A stretch of 64,000 bases of DNA from JANPLN01 sp041736155 (GTDB lineage Bacteria > Bdellovibrionota > Bdellovibrionia > Bdellovibrionales > JAGQZY01), in assembly GCA_041736155.1 (NCBI GenBank), contig JBGSUL010000035.1, forward strand, positions 45,860 to 109,859. The letters are read 5' to 3'. The number at the start of each line of letters is the position of its first letter. Positions within the stretch are counted from its first letter, which is position 1. Made by a program: the position numbers and the translations under genes. The notes below the pieces were generated by a model that was not told the DNA's origin, searched no databases, and worked only from the letters and a program-made list of their open reading frames with translations. Positions 7,836-16,694 of this stretch are shown one piece after another.

Positions 7836-9205
7836 TTTACAATAGCATTTTAGAAACCATTGGCGACACTCCGATTGTTAAACTTCACAAAGTAGTGCCC
7901 AAAAATAGTCCCCATACTTTTTTAGCAAAGCTCGAATATTTCAATCCAGGTCTGAGCGTGAAAGATCGCATCGCCTTGTCGCTGATTGCTGGCGCTGAAA
8001 AGCGCGGTGATTTAAAGCCGGGTGGTACTATCATCGAGGCGACCTCCGGCAATACTGGCATGGGCCTGGCGATGGTTGCAGCGGTAAAAGGTTACAAAGC
8101 CATTTTTGTTATGCCCGACAAAATCAGTGAAGAAAAACGCGCCGCTCTTCGTGCTTTTGGCGCCAAAGTGGTCATTACTCCCACCGCCGTTGAACCTACT
8201 GATCCGCGCAGTTATCTTTCTGTCGCTAAAAAACTCGGCGAAATCACACCACATAGTTTTTTGACGAATCAATATCACAACCCTGATAATGCTCGCCAAC
8301 ACTACGAGACCACGGGACCAGAGATTTGGGAACAAACCGAAGGTAAGATTGATGTCTTTGTCGCCGGTGCAGGAACCGGTGGAACTGTGTCGGGTGCCGG
8401 AAAATATCTGAAAGAGAAAAATCCCAATCTCAAAGTTCTCTGCCCAGATCCTGTCGGTAGTATTCTCTACGATCTGTTTTATTTTAAAGAAGTCAAAAAC
8501 CCGCCACAGCCTTACAAAGTGGAAGGGGTCGGCGAAGACATGCTCCCTGAGAACGTGCACATGAACGTGATCGATGATTTTGTGCAAGTGACAGATAAGG
8601 AAACGTTCACTCTCGTGCGCGAGATTGTTTCAAAAGAAGGGATCTGTGTGGGTCCATCTTGCGCGATGGCTCTGGCCGGCGCGATTAAGTATTCTGAGAA
8701 ATTTACTAAACCTATGACTTTTGTGATCATGATGGCGGATAGCGGTCGCGCGTATCTGAGCAAAGCCTTCAACGATGATTGGATGAAGGATAACGACTTC
8801 CTTCCTTCGCCAATGCGTACAAACACTGTGCGTGACCTGTTGATGAAACAATCCCAACCCGATTTGATTTCGGCCAAGGTGGGACAAAGTGTGATCGACG
8901 TAGTGAATCTTCTCAAACAAAATAATATTTCTCAGGTTCCGGTATTCTCGGACAGTGAGATTGTGGGAATCCTCGACGAGTCGGATTTAATCTTCCCTCT
9001 TGCCACAGGAAAACTCAAACCCACAGAGCCGATCATTCATTTGATTAAGGGAAATATTATTTGGGTGGATCTCGAGGACAACTTAGAAAGTCTCTCTGAT
9101 CATTTCCAAAAGGGCTTTATTGCTCTGGTCAAAGATGCTGGACAGAAAACACGTTTGATCACAAAAATCGATTTGCTTGATTACATGAGCCATTTTCTTA
9201 ACTAA
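7832..9205 (+). CDS. cbs: Cystathionine beta-synthase with C-terminal CBS domains
   Basis: 457 residues. A PLP enzyme of fold type II that condenses homocysteine with serine to cystathionine. The PLP lysine is K44 in NPGLSVKDRIA; the substrate loop TSGNTGMG is at 71-78 and the phosphate-binding GAGTGGTVSG at 179-188. From about residue 335 two CBS domains follow (TVRDLLM, QVPVFSDSEIVGILDESDL), the regulatory module of the eukaryotic enzyme; plain cysteine synthases lack it. No N-terminal heme domain is present. It starts in an ATGA overlap with the preceding small gene and lies 13 bases before the gamma-lyase/synthase gene. Confidence 0.9.
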   Translation: MIYNSILETIGDTPIVKLHKVVPKNSPHTFLAKLEYFNPGLSVKDRIALSLIAGAEKRGDLKPGGTIIEATSGNTGMGLAMVAAVKGYKAIFVMPDKISEEKRAALRAFGAKVVITPTAVEPTDPRSYLSVAKKLGEITPHSFLTNQYHNPDNARQHYETTGPEIWEQTEGKIDVFVAGAGTGGTVSGAGKYLKEKNPNLKVLCPDPVGSILYDLFYFKEVKNPPQPYKVEGVGEDMLPENVHMNVIDDFVQVTDKETFTLVREIVSKEGICVGPSCAMALAGAIKYSEKFTKPMTFVIMMADSGRAYLSKAFNDDWMKDNDFLPSPMRTNTVRDLLMKQSQPDLISAKVGQSVIDVVNLLKQNNISQVPVFSDSEIVGILDESDLIFPLATGKLKPTEPIIHLIKGNIIWVDLEDNLESLSDHFQKGFIALVKDAGQKTRLITKIDLLDYMSHFLN

Positions 9206-9218
9206 AATAGGAGCCACT

Positions 9219-10376
9219 ATGAAAGCGACTGACCACAAAGTAGGATTTGCTACACGCGCGATTCACGCAGGACAAGAGCCGGACCCTACAACGGGCGCGA
9301 TCATGACTCCCATTTATCTGACCTCCACATTTGTGCAAGAGTCGCCCGGTGTGCACAAAGGGTATGAGTACAGCCGCACTTCCAACCCAACTCGCAAAGC
9401 CTACGAAAACTGTCTTGCCAGCCTAGAATCTGGAAAGTTCGGTTTTGCCTTTGCTTCGGGTTGTGCTGCGACAACGACGGTGATGCATCTTCTGAAAGCG
9501 GGCGATCACGTTGTCGCCAGCGATGATATGTACGGTGGCACATTTCGCCTTTTTGATAAAGTTCTCCGCCACAATGGTATCGAGTTCTCGTTTATTGATA
9601 TGACGAAACCAGAGAATTTTGAAAATGCCATCAAAGCCAACACCAAACTGGTGTGGATCGAAACGCCCACGAACCCCATGTTAAAGTTGGTGGACATTCG
9701 CAAACACTGTGCTCTAGCACAAAAGAAGAGCATCATCTCTGTGGTTGATAATACCTTCATGAGTCCCTATTTTCAGCGGCCGTTAGAATTAGGCGCCGAT
9801 GTGGTTCTCCACTCCACAACAAAATATATCAATGGCCACAGTGACATCGTTGGTGGGGCATTGATTATGAATCGCCCCGAGCTGGCAGAGAGAATCGCGT
9901 TCCTCAGTAACTCCATGGGCGGTATCCAATCCACTTTTGATTCCTACATCTGCATGCGCAGTTTAAAAACTTTGCCGGTGCGAATGCGTACCCACGAAAG
10001 CAATGCCAATAGCATCGCAACTTTTTTAGAAAAACATCCCAAAGTGGAACGAGTCATCTACCCAGGATTGGCCTCCCATCCCCAGCACGCGTTGGCCAAA
10101 GAACAGATGTCCGGTTTTGGTGGCATGATCACTTTTTACATAAAAGGTGGCATGACGGAATCGCGACAATTTTTGGAAAAAGTGAAGATTTTTTCATTGG
10201 CAGAAAGCTTAGGCGGCGTGGAATCCTTAATTGAGCACCCAGCGATTATGACACATGCCAGTGTGCCTGTAGAAAATCGCAAGGCTCTGGGGATTTCCGA
10301 CAATCTCGTGCGCCTCAGCGTCGGCATCGAAGACATCAACGATCTTCTATGGGACCTTGAGCAAGCCTTGAAATAA
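9219..10376 (+). CDS. Cystathionine gamma-lyase/gamma-synthase family PLP enzyme
   Basis: 385 residues of the Cys/Met-metabolism PLP family. Seen: the N-terminal YSRTSNPTRKAYE that binds the neighbouring subunit's PLP phosphate, SGCAATTTVMHLL, and the PLP lysine K202 in HSTTKYINGHSD. Lyase and synthase cannot be separated reliably by eye. Next to a cystathionine beta-synthase the likely role is cleavage of cystathionine to cysteine (reverse transsulfuration). Its Shine-Dalgarno is AGGAG just before the ATG. Confidence 0.85.
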   Translation: MKATDHKVGFATRAIHAGQEPDPTTGAIMTPIYLTSTFVQESPGVHKGYEYSRTSNPTRKAYENCLASLESGKFGFAFASGCAATTTVMHLLKAGDHVVASDDMYGGTFRLFDKVLRHNGIEFSFIDMTKPENFENAIKANTKLVWIETPTNPMLKLVDIRKHCALAQKKSIISVVDNTFMSPYFQRPLELGADVVLHSTTKYINGHSDIVGGALIMNRPELAERIAFLSNSMGGIQSTFDSYICMRSLKTLPVRMRTHESNANSIATFLEKHPKVERVIYPGLASHPQHALAKEQMSGFGGMITFYIKGGMTESRQFLEKVKIFSLAESLGGVESLIEHPAIMTHASVPVENRKALGISDNLVRLSVGIEDINDLLWDLEQALK

Positions 10377-10452
10377 GTCTACCAAAGTGAGTTCGCACCC
10401 TTGACTTAAGAGTGCGGTTTTTGTAGCTATATTGGTTCTTATTTTCCGATGT

Positions 10453-10528
<76 letters not shown>

Positions 10529-10652
10529 CTTTAAAGACTCGAACCTTGGTCGTCTTACAGACTCACCTATCTTCGTCGTTAATAATATTGGTCGCTCCGC
10601 TCCATTTTTGTTCTGAATAATGCGATGGGCCTCAACTCAAAATTGGATTCGT

Positions 10653-11225
10653 ATGGGAAAAAGCCGTTTAGAAGCATTCAGTGATGGCGTTCTTGCGATC
10701 ATCATTACCATTATGGTTTTGGAACTCAAACCTCCTCACGATACAACACTCGAAAGTCTCTACCCGCTTCTTCCCGTTTTCTTGGCTTATGTTTTAAGTT
10801 TTATTTATGTCGGTATTTACTGGAACAATCACCACCATATGCTCCACACCGTTACAAAAGTAACGGGAGGAATTTTATGGGCCAATCTGCATTTACTCTT
10901 TTGGCTTTCTCTTGTTCCGTTTGCCACAGCCTGGGCTGGCGAAAATCATTTTGCGCCTTTACCTGTCGCCGTCTATGGTTTTGTACTTCTTATGGCAGCG
11001 ATCTCGTATTGGATTTTGCAGAATGCGATTATTTGTTCTCATGGAGATAAGTCTCCACTTAAAGTGGCGGTTGGTAACGATCTTAAGGGAAAACTTTCTC
11101 CCGTCTTTTACCTTCTTGCTATCGCTTCGTCATTTTTTTCTTCAGCCCTCGCCATGGGCTTTCTGATTTTTGTTGCAGGGATCTGGCTTATCCCCGATCG
11201 GCGTATTGAAAAACACTTACGTTAG
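10653..11225 (+). CDS. TMEM175/DUF1211-family membrane protein, likely K+ channel
   Basis: About 190 residues starting at the ATG at 10653, which has GGA upstream and puts the family signature RLEAFSDGVLAIIITIMVLE almost at the N-terminus. Bacterial TMEM175 proteins have six helices and form potassium-permeable tetramers. About six hydrophobic stretches can be seen here, including FLAYVLSFIYVGIYW and FSSALAMGFLIFVAG. An upstream in-frame ATG at 10620 has no ribosome-binding site. The gene ends in a palindrome shared with the convergent M48 peptidase gene. Confidence 0.85.
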   Translation: MGKSRLEAFSDGVLAIIITIMVLELKPPHDTTLESLYPLLPVFLAYVLSFIYVGIYWNNHHHMLHTVTKVTGGILWANLHLLFWLSLVPFATAWAGENHFAPLPVAVYGFVLLMAAISYWILQNAIICSHGDKSPLKVAVGNDLKGKLSPVFYLLAIASSFFSSALAMGFLIFVAGIWLIPDRRIEKHLR

Positions 11226-11250
11226 ATCCTTCGCTCCGCTCAGGATCTAA
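11222..11250. terminator. Palindrome between convergent genes, probable bidirectional terminator
   Basis: TTAGATCCT (11222-11230) and AGGATCTAA (11242-11250) form a perfect 9-bp stem around TCGCTCCGCTC. It fills the gap between the TMEM175-like stop and the M48 stop. It is a short member of the dispersed GATCCTTCGC repeat family. There is no T-tract, so terminator function is inferred from position. Confidence 0.5.
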
Positions 11251-11251
11251 T

Positions 11252-12268
11252 TTACTTAAGTGGTTTGCAGACTTCGTCTTTGACTCCCGCAACACGCTCG
11301 GTGGTTTGCGGGTGACTGGATAAATAATTAAATAATTTATTTTTTGGATTCGTGGACATTTTGTACGCTTTTTCGAGATCGAGAAGAGCTTGTTTAAAGC
11401 ACGACGAAGAAAGACCCGTTCTCTTCAGCGAAGCATAGGCCCCCTGATCTGCCTGTTGCTCAAATTTACGCGAATACTTTGCGCTGACTAAAAAAACACC
11501 CATGTTGAGAATTGTGTCTGTGGTTCCCACCATATCGCCGATAATAAAAAAGGAAACCCCCGACAACACAGAGGACGAAAAAATGGTCGACAATACATGT
11601 CGGTTCTTTAAGTGGGCCTCTTCGTGGAAGACAACAGATAAAATTTCTTCATCTTGGCTCATGGCTTCTACCAACTCATCGCCGATAATAATGGTGTTTC
11701 CAGCAAGCGCAAAGGCATTGGGTAATTCTAGCTCTCTAAACAAAATTTTGATTCGAGGGTCAATGTGCTCGCGGAGGTAGTCCGTCAGCTGTTGCTGTCG
11801 TTCTGGTGAAAGCTTACTTGGGGAAAAATATTTGCTATCGAGTTGCTCCACCAGGATCTTATCAAAAGAGTTCGCCCATTCTTGGGGCACACGAGCGGCC
11901 AAAGATCCACTGAGCTTGGGTAAAACCACTTGCACTAGGAAAACAAGCCCAAGCACTACCGATATTAAACTTAAAACCACGCCCAGGCTATGAGATTCGA
12001 GCCAATAAACGAACCGTGATCCCGACGTAAACAGATTTCTGATTTGTTCAAAATGATAATATCCACTCTCGACTTCGAGACGACCTCCATCGACAAGTTC
12101 AATAATCAATGGTCCGTTTTTTGTTGGAATCATCGCACGATATTGACCTTGCGCAAGTGTCCGCTCGTCACCGTCCACAATGACAATTGAATGATTGAGA
12201 ACACGCAACTTTACGTCGCGTGCTTGAGAAGTTTTTCCATCAAGAAAAGTGGCTCTTAACTCGATCAC
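11252..12268 (-). CDS. Membrane-anchored M48-family zinc metallopeptidase
   Basis: 338 residues. The zinc motif HEEAH is at 215-219 and the third ligand is probably E270 in RKFEQQADQGAY; a hydrophobic segment separates them, as in M48 enzymes. An N-terminal soluble beta-rich region of about 90 residues is followed by an anchor at about 94-117 (SLGVVLSLISVVLGLVFLVQ). Such proteases degrade membrane or periplasmic proteins. It starts in an ATGA overlap with the upstream DUF898 gene, so the two are probably made together. Which side of the membrane the catalytic domain faces is uncertain. Confidence 0.88.
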   Translation of the reverse strand: MIELRATFLDGKTSQARDVKLRVLNHSIVIVDGDERTLAQGQYRAMIPTKNGPLIIELVDGGRLEVESGYYHFEQIRNLFTSGSRFVYWLESHSLGVVLSLISVVLGLVFLVQVVLPKLSGSLAARVPQEWANSFDKILVEQLDSKYFSPSKLSPERQQQLTDYLREHIDPRIKILFRELELPNAFALAGNTIIIGDELVEAMSQDEEILSVVFHEEAHLKNRHVLSTIFSSSVLSGVSFFIIGDMVGTTDTILNMGVFLVSAKYSRKFEQQADQGAYASLKRTGLSSSCFKQALLDLEKAYKMSTNPKNKLFNYLSSHPQTTERVAGVKDEVCKPLK

Positions 12269-13452
12269 AGGCCAATCTCAAAATCTAAATCAAAGATTCC
12301 GAGGATCTCCTCGGCGATGGGAGAGGCTGAGCTTGCCGCTGTCTCGACAAACTGATCGAGATTGTCGACACTCAAATATTTAGACTCAGTTAAAAGCTTT
12401 CGATAACGCATTTGTGCCCATGGAATCATAAGACCAAAACTGAAAATCATGACAAAAAGATTGGTGAATACGACCCATACAAAATCTTTTTTCGATAAGA
12501 CGATTCTACTCTGGTAGGGTCCCGCATGCAGACGACCCCAAATATATGTATTCGTTAAGTAAGGAAAAAGTACGCTCAGATAAAATATTAAACCGTAAAA
12601 TGTAAAAATAAGCGGAACTATGAGAATTAGCATTATGGTTCCAGTAATCCGTATCAACCCCAAACAAGCTACCACGGTCAGCGCTATCAGAACCATCCAA
12701 CCTATAGCTCTTAGGTACGGCATGAATACATGGCTGAAAACTGCCGAAGAGTCAGTGTGAATTGAAACTCTCGTCCCGCCATAAGATAAATTATTATAAA
12801 TGTAACTATAGCTGGCGTTAAGTATTTTGCGACCCATGATCAACATATAGATGATGTTCACTACCGCGATACTCATAATCGTTATCATCGTCGGGTGGGA
12901 CCAAATTGCGAGAGCGGCCGCTTTATCTTTTCCCGTCGTCACCGGTAATTGGCCAAATATTTTTAAACATAAAATGGAGATAAACGACGTAACAAACAAA
13001 AAGGCGCCATAGCGAAACCATAGTCGATAAGCATCGTCGAGTTTTCCATGAAAACCAAAACGTACATTTCTGTAACTTGTGTATTTGGTCTTAAATCGCA
13101 TGGATTTAACAAACAAAAATGGACCGACAAGAACCATTAAAAAGAATCCCAGAATCCCCACGGTCCAGTTGATTTGCCCACCCCAAAAATACAAACCAAA
13201 AATCACCAATGCAATAATCCGCCCTATCAATATGGGAAGTGGCTGAGCGTGATAATCCATCCGACTTCCTTTAAATTCGGTAGCTTGGTTTATGTACTTC
13301 ATTTTTCGAATTTTAGCCCATGGACTGTAAACTCCGAGTGTCACCAATGTAAGGAACAAATTGACGATCCAAATACTGAAATAATCACCCGAACGACCAT
13401 GAAACTGTAGGCGAATGAATTCGGGTTGTGATGGGGGCACCTCTAAATGCAT
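12265..13452 (-). CDS. DUF898 (YjgN-like) polytopic membrane protein
   Basis: About 395 residues from the ATG at 13452, chosen for its AGGAGA Shine-Dalgarno 7 bases upstream; an in-frame start at 13527 has none. Seen: many membrane helices and the DUF898 hallmark, a helix ending in GVYSPWAKIRKMKY, echoed later by LMIPWAQMRYRKL. This twofold internal similarity is typical of the family. The molecular function is unknown. Overlap with the M48 protease gene suggests that the pair works together, for example with the membrane protein as partner or substrate of the protease. Confidence 0.85.
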   Translation of the reverse strand: MHLEVPPSQPEFIRLQFHGRSGDYFSIWIVNLFLTLVTLGVYSPWAKIRKMKYINQATEFKGSRMDYHAQPLPILIGRIIALVIFGLYFWGGQINWTVGILGFFLMVLVGPFLFVKSMRFKTKYTSYRNVRFGFHGKLDDAYRLWFRYGAFLFVTSFISILCLKIFGQLPVTTGKDKAAALAIWSHPTMITIMSIAVVNIIYMLIMGRKILNASYSYIYNNLSYGGTRVSIHTDSSAVFSHVFMPYLRAIGWMVLIALTVVACLGLIRITGTIMLILIVPLIFTFYGLIFYLSVLFPYLTNTYIWGRLHAGPYQSRIVLSKKDFVWVVFTNLFVMIFSFGLMIPWAQMRYRKLLTESKYLSVDNLDQFVETAASSASPIAEEILGIFDLDFEIGL

Positions 13453-13628
13453 AGGCTTTTCTCCTGTTAAAAGGGAAGAAATTTGCATGACCTTAGGAAA
13501 AGTGCAATGTTCTAGAGAACTTTTCATGTATTTTTTTCGTCAAAATAGTCAGTCGCTTGCTACTCGTGTTTTTTTTTCAATTTTTTTAGAAAACCTCCTC
13601 AAAAATGCGAAAACTGCTATAAATCTCT

Positions 13629-14810
13629 ATGCTTTTGCGCTGGTTCCTGTTCTTTACTTTCTCCTCCTGTTGTTGTTTTGCCGAAGCCGCACTCCGCTGC
13701 GATACTTTTTTTCCTCAAAATCTTATTAGCCCCTCTCTTGTTGACGACTCCGTTTCCTCTGAAGAAATCCAACAGATGATCGCGGAAAGCCGCAAGAGTC
13801 TTCGGGAGCAATCATTTCGTGTCTCTTATCAAGAATTTTTCGCACGTGTGCTCAATCAGCCCGCAGAGGCTTACGAATCCTTGAGTCCTCAAGAGAGCCT
13901 CGCTTATCTTACTTTGTTCGCGCGCTGGCGTCTGTTGCCCTCAGACAAATGGAGTGCTTTCTTTTTGCAGATCGTTGAGCGACAAATCTTTGAGTGGTCG
14001 AATGAAAGCTTTCTCACCTTTGCTCTGCAGAGAAAATTAACCCCGTTGGTCTTTCCGGAATCTTTTGTGGCGTCTTACTACCAACGTTTGCGCGAAATTT
14101 TCCCGAGTCTAAATGTAACCACTCAGCTTGAAACCTTGTCGGCTGAACTTTATCACGACGGAGAGCTTAAACATTCGTTGAGTACTGAAGACTTGTCTTT
14201 TTTTATCAGAGTACTCACCGAAAATTTAAAAAACTTGCCTGAAAGCTTGCCAGGAAATTTACCTGCAAACTTACATATTAAACCTGTAAAAGAAATGTAC
14301 CGTGGCCTGCTTTTTTTAAAGAACGATGTTCGTACTTCGCTCACCTACGAAATTTCACTCCTGATAGAGCAACTCGAAAGAAAACTGCAATATTATAATA
14401 TATCTCTAGCGGACGGAGGTAAAAGTGGTGACACTCGCCATCGTTCGTCCCCTGACGACTCTCGCTATCAGATCTTGGAGATCGACCTACAATTACTCTT
14501 TAGAGGTTCCGAGCTCATCACCGAGTATTCAGATGCCCAACTACCGGGTTTTTATGATGCTGTAGATATTCTCGTTGTAGACGCTCGACTTGTTGTGGAG
14601 TGGGATGGTGGTCATCACTATTTTCGACCTCTCCTCATGGATGGTTCGATTCTCAATGAGCAAGACGATCTGGTATTACGTCCCTTAGACCGCGCAAGGG
14701 ATCGATTGCTGCGAACGCAAGGATATCGAATATTGCGGATTTCTCCTCCCCTCGCAAATCAGCTTCATAATTTAGATATTGAGACTTTGATTAACGAGCA
14801 GAATCCGTAA
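13629..14810 (+). CDS. Exported protein with C-terminal RAP/PD-(D/E)XK-like domain
   Basis: 393 residues with a signal peptide (RWFLFFTFSSCCCFAEA). The middle (about 50-270) is helical and not recognised. The C-terminal part (about 290-375) resembles RAP or DUF559-type endonuclease-like domains: an acidic strand AVDILVVDAR, then VVEWDGGHHYF at 322-332, then DRARDRLLRTQGYRILRIS. The E-x-D-G-x-H core and the later basic helix with GY+hydrophobics are the family pattern. Such domains are normally cytoplasmic, or organellar and RNA-linked; export is unusual. Nuclease activity is not proven. The start has no good Shine-Dalgarno. Confidence 0.65.
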   Translation: MLLRWFLFFTFSSCCCFAEAALRCDTFFPQNLISPSLVDDSVSSEEIQQMIAESRKSLREQSFRVSYQEFFARVLNQPAEAYESLSPQESLAYLTLFARWRLLPSDKWSAFFLQIVERQIFEWSNESFLTFALQRKLTPLVFPESFVASYYQRLREIFPSLNVTTQLETLSAELYHDGELKHSLSTEDLSFFIRVLTENLKNLPESLPGNLPANLHIKPVKEMYRGLLFLKNDVRTSLTYEISLLIEQLERKLQYYNISLADGGKSGDTRHRSSPDDSRYQILEIDLQLLFRGSELITEYSDAQLPGFYDAVDILVVDARLVVEWDGGHHYFRPLLMDGSILNEQDDLVLRPLDRARDRLLRTQGYRILRISPPLANQLHNLDIETLINEQNP

Positions 14811-14813
14811 GCT

Positions 14814-14940
14814 GAGATCCTTTGCCTCGCTCAGGATGACGGAGGGAGACAGGTCCTTCTCTCTGCTCTGAACGACGCAGGCCTAGCCTGCGCTTCGCTC
14901 AAAAGTCTAACAAAGATTCCTGAGAGCAGCGAAGGATCTC
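14814..14940. repeat. Composite copy of the GATCCTTCGC palindromic repeat family
   Basis: The left end reads GAGATCCTTTGCCTCGCTCA and continues GGATGACG. The right end, reverse complemented, reads GAGATCCTTCGCTGCTCTCA and continues GGAATC, so the ends are an imperfect inverted repeat. Inside is a perfect small stem CGCAGGC-CTA-GCCTGCG (14876-14892). The element fills the space between two convergent genes and ends 2 bases before the stop codon of the minus-strand gene. It may act as a terminator. Confidence 0.6.
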
Positions 14941-14942
14941 TC

Positions 14943-15728
14943 TTACTCTCCGAAGATCTTTTCGCAAATGAAATGTCTGCTAGGAAATTTAACGATTTCT
15001 GCGGTGGCGATACGTTGTGTTTTTTCATGCGTAGCGACCTCCGCCACTGGAAGCGCCGGGCGTTTGTACGCACCATAAAGCATTTCTTCACGATCCTGCG
15101 CTAACTGAGCCAACTCCTCCAGAGGAATCGATGCTGTGCTTTGTTTTTCAAAGCCAAAAGTTTGAGAACGTGTATCTTTTTGAATGTTCTCTGAGCCTCT
15201 ATCTTGTACCCATGGCCCCCAGAAAATATATTTTCTTCTGTAATACTTTCGCACGAAAACATAATAAAGCTTCTCACCGTCGCGAATCAGACGTCGTTCT
15301 TCCCTACGCATGTGACGCTCGTTCTGATCCATTGTCGTTTCGGTTATGACAAGTACTCCCGGCTCTCCGTGATATTCGATGCTGCTCTTGTAACTACCAT
15401 AACCGCCCATGTAGCGAACATCCCCTCGCAAAGACTCCTGTTCTTCTTTCGTTTCATGAAGTGCCAGAGGATACAAAAAATCTTGCCATATCATGACTGG
15501 GTTTCCACCCAGCTCCCATGCATGGAGAGTGTTCTCACTGAGAAACACGCTTATCACCTTTTCTCTTCCCTGTTCATCATGGGAAAAGTAGGTTCCTAAA
15601 AAGGGTTCGAGGATACTTTCGAGGTGAGCGTTAACTCCAGAATCTTTTGCAAAGACGACTGTGGGTGGAAGTAAAAAGAACACGACAAAGAACGCTCGCA
15701 AAATGTTTAATTTCTGATGAACTTGCAT
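14943..15728 (-). CDS. Exported protein of unknown function
   Basis: About 261 residues from the ATG at 15728, which has GGTGG upstream and places the signal peptide (ILRAFFVVFFLLPPTVVFA) at the N-terminus. The mature part has a beta-rich middle with GGYGSYKSSIEYHG and many charged residues (HMRREERRLIRD), then a basic segment YVFVRKYYRRKYIFWGPW. A glutamate-rich helix follows near the end. No family is recognised. It is the last of three minus-strand exported-protein genes; the two before it are DUF4360-like. It could belong to the same functional unit. Confidence 0.6.
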   Translation of the reverse strand: MQVHQKLNILRAFFVVFFLLPPTVVFAKDSGVNAHLESILEPFLGTYFSHDEQGREKVISVFLSENTLHAWELGGNPVMIWQDFLYPLALHETKEEQESLRGDVRYMGGYGSYKSSIEYHGEPGVLVITETTMDQNERHMRREERRLIRDGEKLYYVFVRKYYRRKYIFWGPWVQDRGSENIQKDTRSQTFGFEKQSTASIPLEELAQLAQDREEMLYGAYKRPALPVAEVATHEKTQRIATAEIVKFPSRHFICEKIFGE

Positions 15729-15834
15729 ACGACCACCGCTTTTGTTTGTGATCGGGAATATAGCTAGGTGTTTTGAGGACAGCGAGAAGTATGTGGGAAC
15801 GAGTAAAGTTTTCATATTAAACGAGATACTTCGT

Positions 15835-16659
15835 TTAGCGGCATTGACGCCAAAGGAGGTGATACTGCATTTCGCCGTTGGGGGACGCGCCGATGGCCGC
15901 GTCGAGGGAATCGACGGTGCCCATCACATCTTCACCTTGCGCGTTGGTAACGGCAGCCGCCCGGGTTTCTATGCGTAGTTGTCCTGAACGTCCGCAAGGT
16001 GACCAAACGGGCTCTGTGGAAATGTCGGTCGATAAAGTGTATTCGTCATCGAGAGGACCGCGAAAATCAAAGTGCCGGCGCACACGTCGACCAGCTTGTT
16101 TACCTGTTTGCGAATCGACAAACGAGTATAATGTAAAATAACGAACGCGCGCATTGCGCGGAATCAAATTGTAACCACGATAATCTAATTTCACCACGGT
16201 AAACTGAACTCCCCGAGGCAATTCCAAAGGAACTTGTACCGTACAACTTTTCAAATCGCGTCGGTTACCGTAACTGCGTCCCGCTTGCACCACATAATTA
16301 TCAAATAGAAGAGCGAGCGTTTTTTGATCCGGTGTGAGACTCACGCCCACCGTTCCTTCGGGGCATCCACTGCCGCCCCATTGCGGTTTTTTAATCTGCA
16401 AACCTGGAACAAAAATCGATCCCGCATTTTTGGGTCTCTCTCCCCAACCGGGACGAAAAGGTTTCGCGCTTTCGTCGTTTTGCATTTGTGGCTCTGCGGA
16501 TTCACCAGCATCGCCAATAACTGCGGCCCCCGGTGCTCCCACAAAAGGAGCGCCAACAGCTGGCGCCCGCAAAGAATCGATAAAGTGAGGAGATCCTTTC
16601 CATTGAGCCTGACCTTCTTGGCTTAGCAACATCACAACAACTAAAAATACAGACTTCAT
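15835..16659 (-). CDS. DUF4360-like exported protein (second of a tandem pair)
   Basis: About 274 residues from the ATG at 16659, preceded by GAGGAGAG. A signal peptide is followed by a low-complexity Ala/Gly/Pro region to about residue 85. The conserved domain comes next: GGSGCPEGTVGVSLTPD, DLKSCTVQVPLELPRG, VVKLDYRGYNLIPRNA, VWSPCGRSGQLRI and a C-terminal LLWRQC. The four cysteines in these motifs probably form disulfides. DUF4360 has no known activity and is best known from fungal and actinobacterial secreted proteins. The downstream neighbour of a shorter paralogue (16695-17318), separated by 35 bases. Confidence 0.75.
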   Translation of the reverse strand: MKSVFLVVVMLLSQEGQAQWKGSPHFIDSLRAPAVGAPFVGAPGAAVIGDAGESAEPQMQNDESAKPFRPGWGERPKNAGSIFVPGLQIKKPQWGGSGCPEGTVGVSLTPDQKTLALLFDNYVVQAGRSYGNRRDLKSCTVQVPLELPRGVQFTVVKLDYRGYNLIPRNARVRYFTLYSFVDSQTGKQAGRRVRRHFDFRGPLDDEYTLSTDISTEPVWSPCGRSGQLRIETRAAAVTNAQGEDVMGTVDSLDAAIGASPNGEMQYHLLWRQCR

Positions 16660-16694
16660 GTGAGTTCTCTCCTCAAACAGTTTCGTTAGTAAGC

